Origin: Enterobacter asburiae
Lineage (GTDB): Bacteria; Pseudomonadota; Gammaproteobacteria; Enterobacterales; Enterobacteriaceae
Length of the DNA: 64,000 bases
Direction: 5' to 3'
NCBI RefSeq assembly: GCF_008080435.1
Contig: NZ_VRKN01000003.1
Span: 248,001 to 312,000 of the forward strand
Part shown: in pieces, positions 1 to 8,879 of the stretch
Layout of the letters: every line of letters starts with the position of its first letter
Numbering within the stretch: the stretch's first letter is position 1
Translations under genes and position numbers: made by a program
The notes under the pieces: model-generated
Told to the model about the DNA's origin: nothing
The model's input: only the letters and a program-made list of their open reading frames with translations
Database searches by the model: none

Positions 1-1500
1 TTTCTGGTGCCTTATCATCAGGACGTGTTCAACCTGCTGAAAGAAAAAACCCAACAGGCGGGGATTACTGGGCTCTTTGCTGACGATGCCCCACTGCTGG
101 GCCAGTTCAGCGATGCGCTGAAATCCGCTAATCCTGGCGCGCTTGCCATCAACGCGTTTCCAAAACTGAGTGCCAGTAGCCTGCTGTACAAACTCAACCC
201 GGGAACGAAAGAGAGCAAGAACCGGCTTCAGGCGGTGGATGCCGTACTGCATCAGTGGCAGGAGGGGAAAACCAGGACGAAAGTGCTGGTGATTAGCCAT
301 ACCGAGGCCATGAAAGAGACCTGTCGGGAAGTGCTGGCTATGCTGCTCACGCGTGCGCAGGAGCTGGGGTTTAGCCTGACCGTCGTACTGATGGGGGCTG
401 CGGAACAGGACGCCGTCCTGATGCAGCAACCGGAGCTGCGTGAATATGCTCACACCCACCACACCCTGCGCCCCCTTACCTGCCGGGAGTCTCTCAGCTA
501 CGTTCAGGCGCAGTGTGAAGAGCACGGGTGCGAGAATGCGCCACTCACCCCGGCGCGCGTGCGCAAGATGCATGCGCTGACCCGGGGGAATATCAGCAAG
601 CTGAATGAACTGGCGCACCTGTCGATGCTCGCCGCCTGGACCGAACGTGCAGCCCGGGTCAGCCCGCGTCATTTACGGCTGGCCTCCGGCGAGATCCTGC
701 CCGCGAAAAAACACGGTAAGCGCCTGGCTACCGTCGGTTTATTCGCGTCCGTGCTGTTTGCCGCCTGCGGCTGGTATTTCACCTCCTCGATCGGTGCAAA
801 ACTTCCGGTTCAGCTCCCGGTGCCTGTTAGCTGGAAACAGCAGACGCCACACGTTCAGGCCCCGGTGGTGCCGGTTATTGACAACGAGGTGGTAAATCTG
901 CCGGATGCGATGCATCAGCTCTATCTGATGTGGGGGTATGACGCCTCGGCGGACGATGCCCTGTGTCAAAACGCCGCGAAGGTGAACCTGATGTGTAAGC
1001 AGGGGAACGCCTCACCGGACGCGCTGGCGCAGGAAGATTATCCGTGGGTAAGTGAACTGAAAACCGGCAACCACCTCAACTATGCTGTGGTCGCCCGCGT
1101 CGGGAATAACTCACTCGACCTGCTGATGAACAACCGTACCTGGCAGGTAAGCCGCAGCTGGTTTAACCAACATGCCACCGGGAACTATACGCAATTGCAC
1201 CGCCTGACGCCGGAAGGTAAAGACGCCATCAGCGCCGCCAGCGATGCGAAAGACATGGGTTGGCTTGACCAGCAGTTAAGCGTGGCCCTTAACCAGCCGG
1301 AAACCCATGCCCAGACCTGGACAACGGAGATGATGAAACGCACCCGTGAGTTCCAGCAAAAAATGCATCTGCATGTGGATGGCATTCCCGGGGAAGATAC
1401 GCTGATGCAGTTAATGCGTGAAACCCATTCCACGCCGAGCGTATTAATACAGGCCTCGCGTTCCACACCGGACGCGACAAAGCAGGAGAAACATTCCTGA
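1..1500 (+). CDS. gspA: General secretion pathway protein GspA (5' end outside the window)
   Basis: The reading frame is open from the first base, so the gene starts upstream; a GTG at 7 is probably internal. What remains is the late part of the ExeA-type AAA ATPase region, one membrane span (about residues 242-260 of the visible part, LATVGLFASVLFAACGWYF) and a periplasmic region. The periplasmic region has a C39-peptidase-like stretch (LYLMWGYDASADDALC) and a C-terminal peptidoglycan-binding repeat (FQQKMHLHVDGIPGEDTLMQL). This order matches E. coli GspA, which works with GspB to insert the type II secretin through peptidoglycan. The Walker A motif lies in the missing part. The stop overlaps the gspB start by one base, so the two are probably translated together. 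No other gsp genes are in the window. Confidence 0.85.
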   Translation, partial: FLVPYHQDVFNLLKEKTQQAGITGLFADDAPLLGQFSDALKSANPGALAINAFPKLSASSLLYKLNPGTKESKNRLQAVDAVLHQWQEGKTRTKVLVISHTEAMKETCREVLAMLLTRAQELGFSLTVVLMGAAEQDAVLMQQPELREYAHTHHTLRPLTCRESLSYVQAQCEEHGCENAPLTPARVRKMHALTRGNISKLNELAHLSMLAAWTERAARVSPRHLRLASGEILPAKKHGKRLATVGLFASVLFAACGWYFTSSIGAKLPVQLPVPVSWKQQTPHVQAPVVPVIDNEVVNLPDAMHQLYLMWGYDASADDALCQNAAKVNLMCKQGNASPDALAQEDYPWVSELKTGNHLNYAVVARVGNNSLDLLMNNRTWQVSRSWFNQHATGNYTQLHRLTPEGKDAISAASDAKDMGWLDQQLSVALNQPETHAQTWTTEMMKRTREFQQKMHLHVDGIPGEDTLMQLMRETHSTPSVLIQASRSTPDATKQEKHS

Positions 1501-2135
1501 TGTCTACCATCTGTCTTGCGGCCCAGCGCAGCTACACTACCGGGGAGGCGGTCTGGTTTTCATACCGCCTCCCCAGCCTGAGAAAAATCTTCGGCAACGC
1601 TTTTTTATGGACGTTGAGCCTGTGCGCCATGCTGATGGCGGGCGTGTACGCGCATACTTACTGGAGCCTGCGCCATCCTGCGCCGGAACCGGTAAAAAAA
1701 GCGCGCGTCGCGAAACCCGAAACGCAGCTTTCCGATATGCACTATGTGTATGTCAGCAAGCCGTTCCCGCATCCGCATCCTCAACCGAAACCGGCGCCTG
1801 TGCAGGCCGAGGTACCTGCCATGCAGGATCTGCCGATTAACAGCGATGATACCGACTGGCAGCAGGCACCCGACGGCGCGGAACCACACGATACGTCGCG
1901 GGATACGTTACCCGGCACCGAAGCGCATGATGTCGCACCCGCCAGCGCAGGCAGTAACGATGCCTCACTAACCGAGTTGTTTAAGCAGGCGTTAAAAGAA
2001 CAGGAGCAAGATTATTCTCAAGGCAAAATTCCCGCGCCGCCGGTGGACGAAACGCAGGATAATTCACAGTCGAATGTGCTACATAAGGTGGATAACCGAT
2101 CGCCTTTGAGTCAGAAAGGCGACCGGCTGGAGTAA
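1500..2135 (+). CDS. gspB: General secretion pathway protein GspB
   Basis: The 211-aa protein has a short cytoplasmic N-terminus, one membrane span (about residues 35-52, FLWTLSLCAMLMAGVYAH) and a Pro/Lys-rich periplasmic segment (PHPHPQPKPAPV). The rest is Asp/Ser-rich and low complexity. The architecture, and the position directly after gspA with a TGATG overlap, fit GspB/ExeB, the partner of GspA in placing the secretin. The family is poorly conserved, so the name rests partly on context. The gene ends one base before the end of the convergent IprA-like gene, leaving no room for a separate terminator. Confidence 0.7.
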   Translation: MSTICLAAQRSYTTGEAVWFSYRLPSLRKIFGNAFLWTLSLCAMLMAGVYAHTYWSLRHPAPEPVKKARVAKPETQLSDMHYVYVSKPFPHPHPQPKPAPVQAEVPAMQDLPINSDDTDWQQAPDGAEPHDTSRDTLPGTEAHDVAPASAGSNDASLTELFKQALKEQEQDYSQGKIPAPPVDETQDNSQSNVLHKVDNRSPLSQKGDRLE

Positions 2136-2759
2136 CTAATATTTTTCAGGCAGCGTTGTCAGGTTAAGGAGTCGACCTTTTTCCACAACAATATACTGAC
2201 CTTTTTTCAGATCGGAGAGGATTTTAATAATGGTACTGCGCGCCAGGTTGGTGTATTCCTGAATATAATCGTAAATATTAATATCACGTTGATGATGAAC
2301 AATCAGTTCATTAATCTCGTATAAAAATTCACGCACCACTGAATAAGCACTGCGGGCAACCAGCACATCGTCACGTTTGCTCAGCATGCAGATGTACCAG
2401 GAGAGAACTTTGGTCAGTTCAGGCCATAAATTGTTGTCCGTCATCAGTTGGGCGAAGACTTCTTTCCTGATCGAGCGCACCACGGTGTTGGCACGAACGA
2501 GGCCGTACATATGGGTTGCGCTGTAGTACATAGAAGAGAGACCAAAAATGCACTGGCCTGTTACCGTGAACATACACAGTTCGTCGGATTCGCGGCGGAA
2601 TTCAACCTCACCGCTGACGATAATATGAATATATTGTGAATCAGACGTGGATATTTTCTGCCATTTCTTTAAGGCTTTCTCTTCAAAACCTGTCGTTGCA
2701 GAAATAATGGCTTCCATTTCATGTTGCGGACGTAATTTTTTTGCATAGATGCTTAACAT
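2136..2759 (-). CDS. IprA/YaiV-like winged-helix transcriptional regulator
   Basis: The 207-aa protein has a cNMP-binding-like N-terminal half (around residues 45-75, YIHIIVSGEVEFRRESDEL) and a C-terminal helix-turn-helix (around residues 165-205, YTNLARSTIIKILSDLKKG, then YIVVEKGRLLNL). It follows the layout of enterobacterial IprA (YaiV), a Crp/Fnr-like regulator linked to oxidative-stress resistance. No cyclic-nucleotide-binding residues are evident. Several such paralogues exist in enterobacteria, so this is probably not the orthologue of yaiV. Target genes cannot be read from the sequence. About 270 bp of AT-rich DNA lies upstream (2760-3030), in which I see no other gene. Confidence 0.65.
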   Translation of the reverse strand: MLSIYAKKLRPQHEMEAIISATTGFEEKALKKWQKISTSDSQYIHIIVSGEVEFRRESDELCMFTVTGQCIFGLSSMYYSATHMYGLVRANTVVRSIRKEVFAQLMTDNNLWPELTKVLSWYICMLSKRDDVLVARSAYSVVREFLYEINELIVHHQRDINIYDYIQEYTNLARSTIIKILSDLKKGQYIVVEKGRLLNLTTLPEKY

Positions 2760-3030
2760 TGTTATACCCGATTTAAGATGTGAAATTTTAAAATGCAGGT
2801 CTAAGGCAAAAAAAACCTTAACCTTCTAATATCTTCCTGATGATGTTCTCAAGGAGGAAAAATAAAGAATAAGTGCGATATATTTATTTGCCGCATTACT
2901 TAGCAAGCTATGTGTCTATCTTAAATCCGGATAATTTTAAGTCAATTAACTAAAAATGAATTGAGTTTGTACTTAAGATTAATCTGAAGGGAGTCAGGAT
3001 GAGCTAAGGCATTCGGGGGCGTCCGAAGGA

Positions 3031-3861
3031 TCACCCCTGCCCGTATTTCTCCAGAAGGGCTTCGGCAATGGCCATCGTTTCGACGTCCGCGACGCCGTTC
3101 CACAGGTCAGGCCGAAAATGCATCTGGAACGCCGTGATGATGCGCTTTTGCTGCGCCGGGGTGCTGTCAACCGGTACCTCATAGCCATACCGCGCGAGGA
3201 GATCGAGTAATGCCCCGGTATCCACCTGCTGATAGCGCGGACGCCCGTTTATATAGAAGGCGACGCGTGCCGGATCGGGCCACGCACCAATCCCTTGCAG
3301 AGCAAGCTGTCGCCACGGGAACAGCGGACCAGGGTCGTCTTTGCGCTGCGGAGCGATGTCCGAATGAGCCACCACATTTTCAGGCCTGATGTTGTAGCGG
3401 GTAATAATGTCTCTGGCGAGCGGCACCAGCGCCGCAATTTGCGCAGGCTCAAAAGGGGTAAAGTACTTAACGCCCGACGTTTTTTGCCAGCCACGGTTCT
3501 CCAGCTCAATGCCGACAGACGTATCATTGATGCGATTGGTGCCGCGCCAGAAGCTGATACCCGCATGCCAGGCCAGTTCGCTCTCGGGTACCAGCTGCCA
3601 GATGCGCGGCTTACCGTCCGGTGCCGGGGGTTTAGCGGGGATCAAATAGTGAGAGCTGACGTTCTTATCCGTCAGCGTGGCCAGCGAGCTGTCAAAATCA
3701 TCCGCGGTGTAGTGGATCACCAGCACCTTGATGCGCGGATAAGCCGCCTGCGCCTGATGACGCGTATCCAGCTCGTAGGCGCCTTTATCGATAATCCCTT
3801 TTTCGGTGACACACCCTGCCAGCAGCAGCGCCAGCAGGAGTGTTGCAAACGAACGCCTCAT
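3031..3861 (-). CDS. amiD: N-acetylmuramoyl-L-alanine amidase AmiD (lipoprotein)
   Basis: AmiD is an outer-membrane zinc amidase that cleaves the amide between MurNAc (or anhydro-MurNAc) and the stem peptide. The 276-aa protein starts with a lipoprotein signal ending in the lipobox LLAGC (Cys17). The Amidase_2 fold is shown by [10 protein letters not shown] (zinc ligand His50), GIELENRGW (Glu119) and [14 protein letters not shown] (His166, Lys174, Asp176). A C-terminal peptidoglycan-binding domain fills roughly residues 200-270. Length and motifs agree with E. coli AmiD. The start overlaps the ybjQ stop by 4 bp, so the two form a coupled pair as in E. coli. Confidence 0.95.
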   Translation of the reverse strand: MRRSFATLLLALLLAGCVTEKGIIDKGAYELDTRHQAQAAYPRIKVLVIHYTADDFDSSLATLTDKNVSSHYLIPAKPPAPDGKPRIWQLVPESELAWHAGISFWRGTNRINDTSVGIELENRGWQKTSGVKYFTPFEPAQIAALVPLARDIITRYNIRPENVVAHSDIAPQRKDDPGPLFPWRQLALQGIGAWPDPARVAFYINGRPRYQQVDTGALLDLLARYGYEVPVDSTPAQQKRIITAFQMHFRPDLWNGVADVETMAIAEALLEKYGQG

Positions 3862-4181
3862 CGGAGGGTTTTCACCGCCGTACCGCTTACGCTCACCATC
3901 AGCATGCTGGCATCTTTCCCGACCGTTTCGTAGTCGATATCAATCCCCACGACCGCATCAGCGCCGAGGGCTTCAGCCTGCTCGCCAAGCTCTTTAAAGG
4001 CGATCTCACGCGCTTTGCGCAGCTCTTTTTCGTATGCGCCCGAGCGGCCGCCAACGATATCGCGGATACCGGCAAAAAAGTCACGGAAGATATTAGCGCC
4101 GAGAATCGCTTCGCCGGTGACCACACCGCAATACTCAGTTATTGTCTGCCCTTCCAGGGTTGGCGTTGTTGAAAACTGCAT
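3858..4181 (-). CDS. ybjQ: YbjQ, UPF0145 family
   Basis: This is a 107-aa conserved protein of the UPF0145/YbjQ family. The typical central stretch ([18 protein letters not shown]) and the end motif ([14 protein letters not shown]) are present. Such proteins form pentameric rings; their biochemical role is not established. There is no signal peptide, so it is cytoplasmic. A clear ribosome-binding site (GGAGAGAAACC before the ATG) supports the start. It is upstream of and overlaps amiD. Confidence 0.93.
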   Translation of the reverse strand: MQFSTTPTLEGQTITEYCGVVTGEAILGANIFRDFFAGIRDIVGGRSGAYEKELRKAREIAFKELGEQAEALGADAVVGIDIDYETVGKDASMLMVSVSGTAVKTLR

Positions 4182-4278
4182 GGTTTCTCTCCTTCTTTAG
4201 CGTTCAATGCCTTAGGCACAGCATTATCGGTTCGTTACGCTATGATTGAAAGGATAGTTAATAAATAAGGAAATCAAC

Positions 4279-4797
4279 ATGCGCTATTCTGCTTTAACAC
4301 TTTTCGTGCCCTGCGCGCTGGTGCTCAGCGCCTGTACCACCACGGTCACGCCAGCCTTTAAGGATATCGGTACCCGCAGCGGCCCCTGCATCGAGGGCGG
4401 CCCGGACACCGTGGCGCAGCAGTTCTATGATTATCGCATTCAGCACCGCAGCAACGATCTCACCGGCCTGCGCCCGTATCTGAGCGACGGTCTGGCAAAA
4501 CTGCTTAACGACGCCACCCGCGATCCGCAGCATAACGCCCTGCTGAAATCCGATCCGTTCTCCAGCCGCGCCACGCTGCCGGACAGCGCCGAAGTGGCCA
4601 GCGCGTCCACCATCCCGAACACGGATGCCCGTAATATTCCACTGCGCGTGAAGCTGACGCAGGGAACCCAAACCTGGCAGGATGAAGTGCTGATGATCCG
4701 TGAAGGACAGTGCTGGGCGGTAGACGACGTGCGCTACGTTGGCGGTAGCGTTCATGCCCCGGCAGGCACGCTTCGCCAGTCGATTGAGAATCGCTAA
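4279..4797 (+). CDS. ybjP: YbjP lipoprotein
   Basis: The 172-aa protein has a lipoprotein signal (VLSAC, Cys19) and a DUF3828-like mature domain. Length and sequence match E. coli YbjP, a predicted lipoprotein of unknown function. Residue +2 after the Cys is Thr, which predicts sorting to the outer membrane. AAGGAAA precedes the ATG at a suitable distance. The gene is monocistronic, between the divergent ybjQ-amiD pair and the art operon. The 226 bp to artP holds the artP control region. Confidence 0.92.
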   Translation: MRYSALTLFVPCALVLSACTTTVTPAFKDIGTRSGPCIEGGPDTVAQQFYDYRIQHRSNDLTGLRPYLSDGLAKLLNDATRDPQHNALLKSDPFSSRATLPDSAEVASASTIPNTDARNIPLRVKLTQGTQTWQDEVLMIREGQCWAVDDVRYVGGSVHAPAGTLRQSIENR

Positions 4798-4944
4798 ACC
4801 CGCCGATACAACCTGGTAACCCCCGTAAAATGTGCGGCATTTCATGCGGAATGCCGACATTTATACTCGCCGACCTTACCGTTCGCTATTTTGTGCTATG
4901 TTTAAGAGGAAATACGGGTTATATTTAACTTTTAACGCAGAAAT

Positions 4945-4962
4945 ATTGCATAACTATTCTGT
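4945..4962 (+). promoter_or_regulatory. Possible ARG box upstream of artP
   Basis: The 18-bp segment ATTGCATAACTATTCTGT resembles half of an ArgR operator (consensus of the WNTGAATWWWWATTCANW type). It lies about 60 bp before the artP start. ArgR repression of the art genes is known in E. coli; this site is inferred by eye only. Confidence 0.35.
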
Positions 4963-5023
4963 CAACGGTACTATCTGCGGCCTCAATTGCTATAGATTGC
5001 CTGGATGAGTAAAGACTGCCCCG

Positions 5024-5752
5024 ATGAGTATTAAACTAAACGGCATTAACTGCTTCTACGGCGCACACCAGGCGCTGTTTGACATCACGCTGAACTGCCC
5101 GGAAGGCGAAACGCTGGTTTTGCTTGGCCCAAGCGGTGCAGGCAAAAGCTCCCTTCTGCGTGTCCTTAATCTGCTTGAAATGCCCCGTTCAGGTACGCTG
5201 GCGATTGCCGGTAACCATTTTGATTTCGCGAAAACGCCGTCTGATAAAGCGATTCGCGAACTGCGTCAAAACGTCGGCATGGTCTTCCAGCAATACAATC
5301 TCTGGCCGCATCTGACCGTCCTGCAAAACCTGATTGAAGCGCCGTGCCGGGTGCTGGGGTTAAGCAAGGAGCAGGCGATCGCCCGTGCCGAAAAGCTGCT
5401 GGATCGTCTGCGTCTTAAGCCTTACAGCGACCGCTATCCGCTGCACCTTTCCGGTGGTCAGCAGCAGCGCGTAGCCATTGCCCGCGCACTGATGATGGAG
5501 CCTGCGGTACTGCTGTTTGATGAACCAACCGCGGCGCTGGACCCGGAAATCACCGCCCAGATCGTCAGCATCATTCGCGAGCTGGCGGAAACCAATATTA
5601 CGCAGGTTATCGTCACCCACGAAGTGGAAGTGGCGCGTAAAACCGCCAGCCGTGTGGTCTACATGGAAAACGGTTATATCGTTGAGCAAGGTGATGCGAG
5701 CTGCTTCGCGAACCCGCAAACCGATGCCTTCAAAAACTATTTATCTCATTGA
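5024..5752 (+). CDS. artP: Arginine ABC transporter ATP-binding protein ArtP
   Basis: ArtP is the ATPase that drives high-affinity L-arginine uptake through ArtQM. The 242-aa protein has Walker [10 protein letters not shown] (about residues 35-43), signature LSGGQQQRV, Walker B LLFDEP and the H-loop histidine in VTHEVE. Length equals E. coli ArtP. It is the first gene of artPIQM, with 19 bp to artI. No membrane segments are present, as expected for the cytoplasmic subunit. Confidence 0.97.
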   Translation: MSIKLNGINCFYGAHQALFDITLNCPEGETLVLLGPSGAGKSSLLRVLNLLEMPRSGTLAIAGNHFDFAKTPSDKAIRELRQNVGMVFQQYNLWPHLTVLQNLIEAPCRVLGLSKEQAIARAEKLLDRLRLKPYSDRYPLHLSGGQQQRVAIARALMMEPAVLLFDEPTAALDPEITAQIVSIIRELAETNITQVIVTHEVEVARKTASRVVYMENGYIVEQGDASCFANPQTDAFKNYLSH

Positions 5753-5771
5753 TTGTGTCAGGGGAAATATA

Positions 5772-6503
5772 ATGAAAAAAGTATTACTTGCCGTGCTGCT
5801 TGCTGGCGTTACCCTTTCTGCTACCGCAGCCCAGACCATTCGTTTCGCCACGGAAGCCTCTTACCCTCCGTTTGAGTCCATTGATGCAAACAACAAAATT
5901 GTTGGCTTCGACGTGGACCTGGCTAACGCCCTGTGTAAAGAGATCGACGCGACCTGTACCTTCAGCAACCAGGCGTTCGACAGCCTGATCCCTAGCCTGA
6001 AGTTCCGCCGTATCGACGCCGTGATGGCCGGTATGGACATCACCCCGGAGCGTGAAAAGCAGGTGCTGTTCACCACCCCTTACTACGACAACTCCGCCCT
6101 GTTCATTGGTCAGAAAGGGAAATTCACCTCTGTCGACCAGCTGAAAGGCAAAAAAGTCGGCGTGCAGAACGGCACCACGCACCAGAAATTCATCATGGAT
6201 AAACATCCGGAAATCACCACCGTTCCGTATGACAGCTACCAGAACGCGAAGCTGGATCTGCAAAATGGCCGTATCGATGGCGTATTTGGTGATACCGCGG
6301 TCGTGACCGAGTGGCTGAAAGCCAACGATAAACTGGCGCCAGTGGGCGACAAAGTGACCGATAAGGATTACTTCGGTACTGGTCTGGGGATTGCCGTTCG
6401 TCAGGGCAACACTGAGCTGCAGCAGAAATTCAACGCTGCGCTGGAAAAAGTGAAGAAAGACGGCACCTACGAAACCATCTACAAAAAATGGTTCCAGAAG
6501 TAA
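5772..6503 (+). CDS. artI: Arginine ABC transporter periplasmic binding protein ArtI
   Basis: This 243-aa periplasmic solute-binding protein has a signal peptide (MKKVLLAVLLAGVTLSATAA, cleavage after AA). The frame stays open into the end of artP, but the ATG at 5772, preceded by GGGGAAATATA, gives the family length and a proper signal sequence. The SBP_bac_3 hallmarks SYPPFE, GFDVDLANALC and DSLIPSLK are present. It feeds the ArtQMP complex and is a paralogue of artJ further down the window. Confidence 0.96.
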   Translation: MKKVLLAVLLAGVTLSATAAQTIRFATEASYPPFESIDANNKIVGFDVDLANALCKEIDATCTFSNQAFDSLIPSLKFRRIDAVMAGMDITPEREKQVLFTTPYYDNSALFIGQKGKFTSVDQLKGKKVGVQNGTTHQKFIMDKHPEITTVPYDSYQNAKLDLQNGRIDGVFGDTAVVTEWLKANDKLAPVGDKVTDKDYFGTGLGIAVRQGNTELQQKFNAALEKVKKDGTYETIYKKWFQK

Positions 6504-6509
6504 TTCCTG

Positions 6510-7226
6510 ATGAATGAAATTTTTCCTTTAGCAAGCGCCGCCGGGATGACCGTCGGCCTTGCCGTTTGCGCACTGATTATCGGCCTCGTGCTGGCGATGC
6601 TCTTTGCGGTGTGGGAATCCGCGAAATGGTTCCCCGTCGCCTGGACAGGCTCCGCGCTGGTTACCGTGCTGCGTGGACTACCGGAAATTCTGGTGGTCCT
6701 GTTTATCTATTTCGGTTCCTCACAGCTGCTGCTCACGCTGTCTGACGGTTTCACCCTCAATCTCGGTTTTGCGCAGATCCCGGTGCAGATGCAGATTGAA
6801 AACTTCGACGTCAGCCCGTTCCTGTGCGGCGTGATTGCCCTCTCCCTGCTTTACTCCGCGTACGCGTCGCAAACCCTGCGCGGGGCGCTGAAGGCCGTGC
6901 CGCAGGGTCAATGGGAGTCGGGTCAGGCGTTAGGCCTGTCGAAATCAGCGATCTTCTTCCGTCTGGTCATGCCGCAGATGTGGCGCCATGCCCTGCCGGG
7001 CCTCGGCAACCAGTGGCTGGTACTGCTGAAAGATACCGCGCTGGTGAGCCTGATCAGCGTTAACGATTTGATGCTGCAAACCAAAAGCATCGCCACCCGT
7101 ACCCAGGAGCCCTTTACCTGGTACATTGTGGCAGCGGCTATCTACCTGGTGATCACGTTGCTCAGTCAGTACATCCTCAAGCGTATTGACCTGCGTGCGA
7201 CGCGCTTTGAACGGAGACCAGGCTGA
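6510..7226 (+). CDS. artQ: Arginine ABC transporter permease ArtQ
   Basis: The 238-aa inner-membrane permease has about five hydrophobic segments and the HisMQ-type EAA loop ([17 protein letters not shown]). Length matches E. coli ArtQ. It pairs with ArtM to form the channel. It follows artI by 6 bp and overlaps artM by one base (TGATG), so it is coupled with its partner subunit. Confidence 0.96.
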   Translation: MNEIFPLASAAGMTVGLAVCALIIGLVLAMLFAVWESAKWFPVAWTGSALVTVLRGLPEILVVLFIYFGSSQLLLTLSDGFTLNLGFAQIPVQMQIENFDVSPFLCGVIALSLLYSAYASQTLRGALKAVPQGQWESGQALGLSKSAIFFRLVMPQMWRHALPGLGNQWLVLLKDTALVSLISVNDLMLQTKSIATRTQEPFTWYIVAAAIYLVITLLSQYILKRIDLRATRFERRPG

Positions 7227-7894
7227 TGCTTGAATATTTCCCCGAGTTGATGAAAGGGCTGCACACCAGCCTGACGCTGACCGTGGCGTCCATTATCGTG
7301 GCGCTGATCCTGGCCCTTATCTTCACCATCGTCCTGACGCTGAAAACGCCGGTGCTGGTGTGGATTGTGCGCGGTTACATCACTCTGTTTACCGGTACGC
7401 CGCTGCTGGTGCAGATCTTCCTGATTTACTACGGCCCGGGCCAGTTCCCGTCGCTGCAGGAGTATCCGGTTATCTGGCATCTGCTCTCTGAGCCGTGGCT
7501 GTGTGCCCTGATTGCCCTTTCGCTGAACAGTGCGGCCTATACCACCCAGCTATTCTACGGGGCGATCCGCGCCATTCCTGAAGGACAATGGCAGTCCTGC
7601 GGAGCGCTGGGCATGAGCAAGAAAGACACGCTGGCGATCCTGCTGCCATACGCCTTTAAGCGCGCGCTCTCCTCTTACTCCAACGAAGTGGTGCTGGTAT
7701 TCAAGAGTACATCTCTGGCCTACACCATCACCCTGATGGAAGTAATGGGTCACGGACAGCTGCTGTATGGGCGCACCTATGACGTGATGGTGTTCGGCGC
7801 GGCAGGTGTGGTCTACCTGGTGGTTAACGGTCTGTTGACGCTGATGATGCGCCTGATCGAGCGTAAAGCGCTGGCGTTTGAGCGCAGAAATTAA
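7226..7894 (+). CDS. artM: Arginine ABC transporter permease ArtM
   Basis: This 222-aa permease has the EAA loop (RAIPEGQWQSCGALGMS) and a hydrophobic profile like ArtQ. It is the last gene of artPIQM and is followed within 32 bp by a strong intrinsic terminator. Length equals the E. coli protein. Confidence 0.96.
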   Translation: MLEYFPELMKGLHTSLTLTVASIIVALILALIFTIVLTLKTPVLVWIVRGYITLFTGTPLLVQIFLIYYGPGQFPSLQEYPVIWHLLSEPWLCALIALSLNSAAYTTQLFYGAIRAIPEGQWQSCGALGMSKKDTLAILLPYAFKRALSSYSNEVVLVFKSTSLAYTITLMEVMGHGQLLYGRTYDVMVFGAAGVVYLVVNGLLTLMMRLIERKALAFERRN

Positions 7895-7925
7895 CTACGC
7901 GAGTGCATAAAACGGTATTTATGGA

Positions 7926-7958
7926 GCGGGTAACCTGATGGGTTATCCGCTTTTTTTT
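7926..7958 (+). terminator. Intrinsic terminator after artM
   Basis: A 10-bp stem (GCGGGTAACC paired with GGTTATCCGC, one G-U pair) has a 5-nt loop and eight T residues after it. It ends artPIQM and separates it from artJ. Confidence 0.88.
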
Positions 7959-7985
7959 ATCACCAAACAATATTTAATCATTTTT

Positions 7986-8003
7986 ATTGCATATAAATTC
8001 ATT
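7986..8003 (+). promoter_or_regulatory. Probable ARG box upstream of artJ
   Basis: The 18-bp site ATTGCATATAAATTCATT matches the AT-rich ArgR half-operator well. It is followed at about one helical turn by a weaker copy. It lies 64 bp before the artJ start. ArgR control of artJ is known in E. coli; the site here is inferred by inspection. Confidence 0.5.
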
Positions 8004-8066
8004 AAATGACATTGTACATCCATGCCGCAGACACGGCGCATAAATAAGACAGACGGGAGTATTACA

Positions 8067-8798
8067 ATGAAAAAGTTAGTTCTGGCCGCATTACTCGCAA
8101 CCTTCGCCGCTGGCGCATCCGCTGCTGATAAAATCAATTTTGGCGTGTCCGCCACCTATCCGCCGTTTGAATCGCTGGATGCCAGCAACCAGATCGTCGG
8201 TTTCGACATTGACCTGGCAAAAGCGTTGTGCAAACAAATGCAGGCCGACTGCACCTTTACCAACCATGCCTTCGACAGCCTGATCCCGTCGCTGAAATTC
8301 AAAAAATACGATGCGGTGATCTCCGGGATGGATATCACGCCTGAGCGCAGCAAACAGGTCGCGTTCACCGACCCGTACTACGCCAACTCGGCGGTAGTGA
8401 TTGCGAAGAAAGGCGCTTATACCTCTTTCGATCAGCTGAAAGGCAAACGCATCGGGATGGAAAACGGCACCACGCACCAGAAATACCTCCAGGACAAGCA
8501 TCCTGAAGTGAAAACCGTGGCCTATGACAGCTACCAGAACGCGATTATCGACCTGAAAAATGGCCGCATCGACGGTGTATTCGGCGATACCGCCGTGGTG
8601 AACGAATGGCTGAAAACCAATCCGCAGCTGGGTATGGCAACCGAGAAAGTGACCGATCCACAGTACTTCGGTACAGGTCTCGGCATCGCGGTACGTCCGG
8701 ATAACAAGGCCCTGCTGGAAAAACTGAACGGCGCGCTGAAAGCGATTAAAGCCGACGGTACGTATCAGAAAATCAGCGAGCAGTGGTTCCCGCAGTAA
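8067..8798 (+). CDS. artJ: Arginine-specific periplasmic binding protein ArtJ
   Basis: The 243-aa secreted binding protein has signal MKKLVLAALLATFAAGASAA. The start at 8067 (after GACGGGAGTATTACA) is chosen because it gives the signal peptide and the E. coli length; the frame is open 45 bp further upstream. ArtJ binds L-arginine with high affinity and docks on ArtQM. It is about 70% like ArtI by eye, with the same SYPPFE-type and DSLIPSLKF motifs. It has its own promoter region behind the artM terminator. Confidence 0.96.
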   Translation: MKKLVLAALLATFAAGASAADKINFGVSATYPPFESLDASNQIVGFDIDLAKALCKQMQADCTFTNHAFDSLIPSLKFKKYDAVISGMDITPERSKQVAFTDPYYANSAVVIAKKGAYTSFDQLKGKRIGMENGTTHQKYLQDKHPEVKTVAYDSYQNAIIDLKNGRIDGVFGDTAVVNEWLKTNPQLGMATEKVTDPQYFGTGLGIAVRPDNKALLEKLNGALKAIKADGTYQKISEQWFPQ

Positions 8799-8807
8799 AA
8801 TTTTTTT

Positions 8808-8873
8808 GCCGGGTGGCTCGGCCTGCGGGGGTGGTAGTCTGTAGGCCGGGTAAGGCGAAAGCCGCCACCCGGC
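8808..8873. repeat. REP-like palindrome pair after artJ
   Basis: Inverted GCCGGGTGGC / GCCACCCGGC units enclose a second GCCGGGTAAGGC unit. This is the usual enterobacterial REP/BIME arrangement, between the convergent artJ and histidine kinase genes. Confidence 0.7.
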
Positions 8874-8879
8874 AATTTC

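Noticed and set aside
7-1500. Complete gspA starting at GTG 7
   Set aside because: The frame is open to base 1 and the ATPase Walker A region of the family is missing, so the start is upstream of the window.
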